Assembly: GCF_002261265.1 (NCBI RefSeq) | Contig: NZ_NEVK01000001.1 | Coordinates: 419,864 to 483,863, forward strand | Reading direction: 5' to 3' | Source: Bordetella genomosp. 7 | GTDB taxonomy: Bacteria > Pseudomonadota > Gammaproteobacteria > Burkholderiales > Burkholderiaceae_B | Length of the DNA: 64,000 nt | Shown: one piece after another, positions 62,010 to 64,000 of the stretch | Position numbering within the stretch: position 1 is the stretch's first letter | How the letters are laid out: the number at the start of each line of letters is the position of its first letter | Translations under genes and position numbers: made by a program | Notes under the pieces: generated by a model | What the model was told of the DNA's origin: nothing | Databases searched by the model: none | The model's input: the letters and a program-made list of their open reading frames with translations, nothing else

Positions 62010-63125
62010 TTACTCTACCGCCCGCACCACGCCTCGCCTCATCTGGTCTAGCTCGATCGATTCGAACAAGGCCTTGAAGTTGCCTTCGCCAAAGCCTTCG
62101 TTGCCCTTGCGCTGGATAATCTCAAAGAAAATCGGCCCGATCTGGTTCTCGGTGAAAATCTGCAACAGCAATCCGCCGCCCGGGGCGCCGTCGAGCAGGA
62201 TGCGGTTCTTCTGCAGACGCGCCACGTCTTCGCCGTGGCCGGGCAGGCGTTGCTCCAGCAGTTCGTAGTACGTGTCGGGCGTGTCCAGAAAGGTCACGCC
62301 GTTACGCCGCAGCGCTTCCACGGTCGCGTAAATGTCGTCGGTCGCCAGCGCGATATGCTGAATGCCCTCGCCGCGGTACAGGTCCAGGTATTCCTGGATC
62401 TGGCCTTTTTCTTCCGTGCCTTCCTCGTTGATGGGAATGCGGATATTTCCGCAGGGCGACGTCATGGCTTTCGATTTCACGCCGGTCACCTTGCCCTCGA
62501 TGTCGAAATAGCGGATCTCGCGGAAGTTGAACAGCCGCTCGTAGAATTCCGACCATTCCGCCATGCGGCCCTTGTGCACGTTATGCGTCAGGTGGTCCAC
62601 CAGTGCCAGGCCGGCTCCCGAATGGGTCAGATCGCTTTCTGCAGTCTGGGGATCCAGCGGCTCGAAATCCACGTCATAGATGCTGATATCGCCGATGCCT
62701 CGGTGGTTGTTCTTGCCGCGCCAGCGATCCACCAGATAAATAAGCGAATCACCTATCCCCTTGATGGCCGGGATATTCAGTTCCATCGGCCCGCTGTGCG
62801 AATCGAACCCCCAGGCGCCCAGTTCCAGCGCGCGCTTGTAGGCACGTGCCGCGTCCTGCACACGGAAGCCGATAGCGCAGATCGACGGCCCATGCAGCCG
62901 GGCAAAGCGCTGTGCAAAAGAGTCCGGTTCGGCGTTGATAAGGAAGTTCACGCCACCTTGGCGATAAAGGGTGACGTCTTTATGGCGGTGTCGCGCAATG
63001 GCCTTGAAACCCAGCGTCTCGAACACCTTGCGCAGCGCGGCGGGGTCGGGCGCCGCGTATTCGATGAACTCAAAACCGGCGGTGCCCATAGGGTTCTCCC
63101 ACGGCTTGAAGGCGTCGGTGCTCAT
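62010..63125 (-). CDS. hpd: 4-Hydroxyphenylpyruvate dioxygenase
   Basis: 371 residues. Iron ligands are in LALVDHLTHNVHKGRMAEWS (His), GIQHIALATDDIYATVEALR (His) and PIFFEIIQRKGNEGFGEGNF (Glu). Converts hydroxyphenylpyruvate to homogentisate in tyrosine breakdown. Divergent from the Lrp/AsnC gene. Confidence 0.96.
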   Translation of the reverse strand: MSTDAFKPWENPMGTAGFEFIEYAAPDPAALRKVFETLGFKAIARHRHKDVTLYRQGGVNFLINAEPDSFAQRFARLHGPSICAIGFRVQDAARAYKRALELGAWGFDSHSGPMELNIPAIKGIGDSLIYLVDRWRGKNNHRGIGDISIYDVDFEPLDPQTAESDLTHSGAGLALVDHLTHNVHKGRMAEWSEFYERLFNFREIRYFDIEGKVTGVKSKAMTSPCGNIRIPINEEGTEEKGQIQEYLDLYRGEGIQHIALATDDIYATVEALRRNGVTFLDTPDTYYELLEQRLPGHGEDVARLQKNRILLDGAPGGGLLLQIFTENQIGPIFFEIIQRKGNEGFGEGNFKALFESIELDQMRRGVVRAVE

Positions 63126-63242
63126 GGTCTCTCTCCTGATCTGAATGCGCCTGAACCTGAAGATTCAGGTTCCCAAGCCGAAATTGTAGGCAGCCCGGCC
63201 GGGCAATTGATTGCAAACCTGCTTCGAAAAAGCCAGATCAGG

Positions 63243-63255
63243 GCAATAATATTGC
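63243..63255. promoter_or_regulatory. Palindrome in hpd/lrp divergent gap
   Basis: GCAATAATATTGC, a perfect 13-base palindrome 26 bases before the Lrp/AsnC start, a likely Lrp-type site controlling hpd and/or itself. Confidence 0.6.
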
Positions 63256-63281
63256 TGTAAAAACACCATATGGGACCAAAC

Positions 63282-63758
63282 ATGTCGCAAGCTGACCTGG
63301 ACAGGACAGATCGCCGGATACTGGCCGAGCTGCAACGCGATGGCCGTCTTACCAATCAGGAACTGGCCGAGCGGGTTTCCCTATCGCCCAGCCCCTGCCT
63401 GCGTCGGGTTCGCCGGCTGGAAGAGCAGGGCTATATCAAGCGCTATGTGGCGCTGGTCGAGGCCGAAAAAGTGGGGCTGGGGCTATTGGCCTACGTCTCC
63501 ATCCGCCTGGACAAACACGTGGGCGGCAGCCATGCCCCCATTGTCGAGTTCGCCCGCGACGTGCAGCGATGGCCCGAAGTCACCGAGTGCTACGCCATGT
63601 CGGGCGACATGGACTATCTATTGCGCGTGCAGGTGGCCGACCTGGCCCACTTTTCCAGTTTTGCCATGGACACCCTGATGCGGCACCCTGCGGTGGTGGA
63701 TATGAAGTCCTACTTCGCGCTCCAGCAAATCAAAGAAACCACCGAACTGCAGCTATAA
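63282..63758 (+). CDS. Lrp/AsnC-family transcriptional regulator
   Basis: 158 residues from ATG 63282 (63270 possible). N-terminal helix-turn-helix RRILAELQRDGRLTNQELAE and RVSLSPSPCLRRVRRLEEQG; C-terminal RAM domain (VTECYAMSGDMDYLLRVQVA). By position it probably controls hpd in response to tyrosine or phenylalanine. Confidence 0.93.
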   Translation: MSQADLDRTDRRILAELQRDGRLTNQELAERVSLSPSPCLRRVRRLEEQGYIKRYVALVEAEKVGLGLLAYVSIRLDKHVGGSHAPIVEFARDVQRWPEVTECYAMSGDMDYLLRVQVADLAHFSSFAMDTLMRHPAVVDMKSYFALQQIKETTELQL

Positions 63759-63850
63759 GTAGCGACCCCCTGCGTTGGGTGGCAGGCGGCACGGCCAGGT
63801 AATACGGCCCCGTTTTTTGGGCGCCCGAAAAAAATACGTGCCGCACCTTT

Positions 63851-63879
63851 CTGCATGGTCTGAATATCTGTGCTATAGT
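63851..63879 (+). promoter_or_regulatory. Strong promoter near right edge
   Basis: CTGCAT (63851-63856), 17-base spacer, TATAGT (63874-63879). GC-rich discriminator follows. Reads out of the window. Confidence 0.55.
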
Positions 63880-63967
63880 CTCGCTCCTTCGTTGCCTGGG
63901 TGTGTTTTTCCAGGTGGCGGGGCCGGTGTCTTGGTTGCGTCGGGCGGCACAATGTGAATACGCGTTG

Positions 63968-63997
63968 TTGCACAGCCTGAAAAAATCGTGCTAAGAT
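63968..63997 (+). promoter_or_regulatory. Second promoter at right edge
   Basis: TTGCAC (63968-63973), 18-base spacer, TAAGAT (63992-63997). Reads out of the window. Confidence 0.6.
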
Positions 63998-64000
63998 GTC

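Overview
The window is GC-rich and gene-dense. It looks like the chromosome of a betaproteobacterium of the Alcaligenaceae, closest in feel to Bordetella or Achromobacter. Grounds for this (inference, no database was searched): the gene content (NadQ-type NAD regulator beside nadC, tripartite tricarboxylate transporter genes, LysR/MocR regulators, a complete tol-pal cluster in betaproteobacterial style), the high GC, and the orthologues recognised throughout. Most of it is ordinary core chromosome. The accessory part is one integrated element of about 10 kb.

Layout. 1-8100: tail of a hydantoinase/oxoprolinase gene, an isochorismatase-fold hydrolase, metY, an orphan LytTR response regulator, nadQ and nadC with an operator-promoter overlap between them, a DUF533/TerB protein, an OsmC protein and fabI; two intergenic spacers carry palindromic GTGTCTGAC repeats. 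8101-16693: the mltD / gloB / yafS-like / rnhA / dnaQ neighbourhood known from E. coli, here with a two-gene RND efflux operon between rnhA and dnaQ. 16766-26860: tRNA-Val(CAC) used as attachment site by an integrated element bounded by a 52-bp exact direct repeat. The element has a tyrosine integrase, an AlpA-like regulator heading a tightly overlapping minus-strand operon, a Lar-like zinc protein, a putative replication protein with iteron-like repeats, an HK97-type major capsid protein, a tail assembly chaperone with a -1 frameshift site, and a tape-measure protein. It has no terminase, portal, protease, lysis or tail-fibre gene, so it is either a deeply reduced prophage or a phage-satellite-like element. 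This is the most interesting part of the window.

26900-39600: a PAS-type chemoreceptor, a lipoprotein-like hydrolase, LysE and EamA exporters divergent from a MocR regulator, a DUF442 protein, a universal stress protein, an EF-G gene outside any visible str operon, TerC, a hydrolase, a YbaK deacylase and another DMT transporter. 39655-46837: cpoB, pal, tolB, tolA, tolR, tolQ, ybgC and proS, all on the minus strand (transcribed proS side first). 46903-54482: rppH, a TctDE-like two-component pair, a LysR/azoR divergent pair, a 3-hydroxyisobutyrate-dehydrogenase-like gene, and tctA-tctB without tctC. 54885-63758: a coiled-coil protein with zapA and a 6S RNA candidate, a SIMPL protein, lgt, ilvD, cytochrome c, msrA, an ECF sigma / ferritin-like / cytochrome c operon, hpd and a divergent Lrp/AsnC regulator. 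The last 150 bases hold two strong promoter-like sequences that read out of the window.

How genes work together: tolQRAB-pal-cpoB with ybgC form the envelope constriction machine; nadQ probably represses nadC through a palindrome lying inside the nadC promoter; TctDE probably senses tricarboxylates for a TctAB-type importer; the MocR and LysR regulators sit divergent to their likely targets; the ECF sigma, ferritin-like and cytochrome c genes look like one transcription unit.
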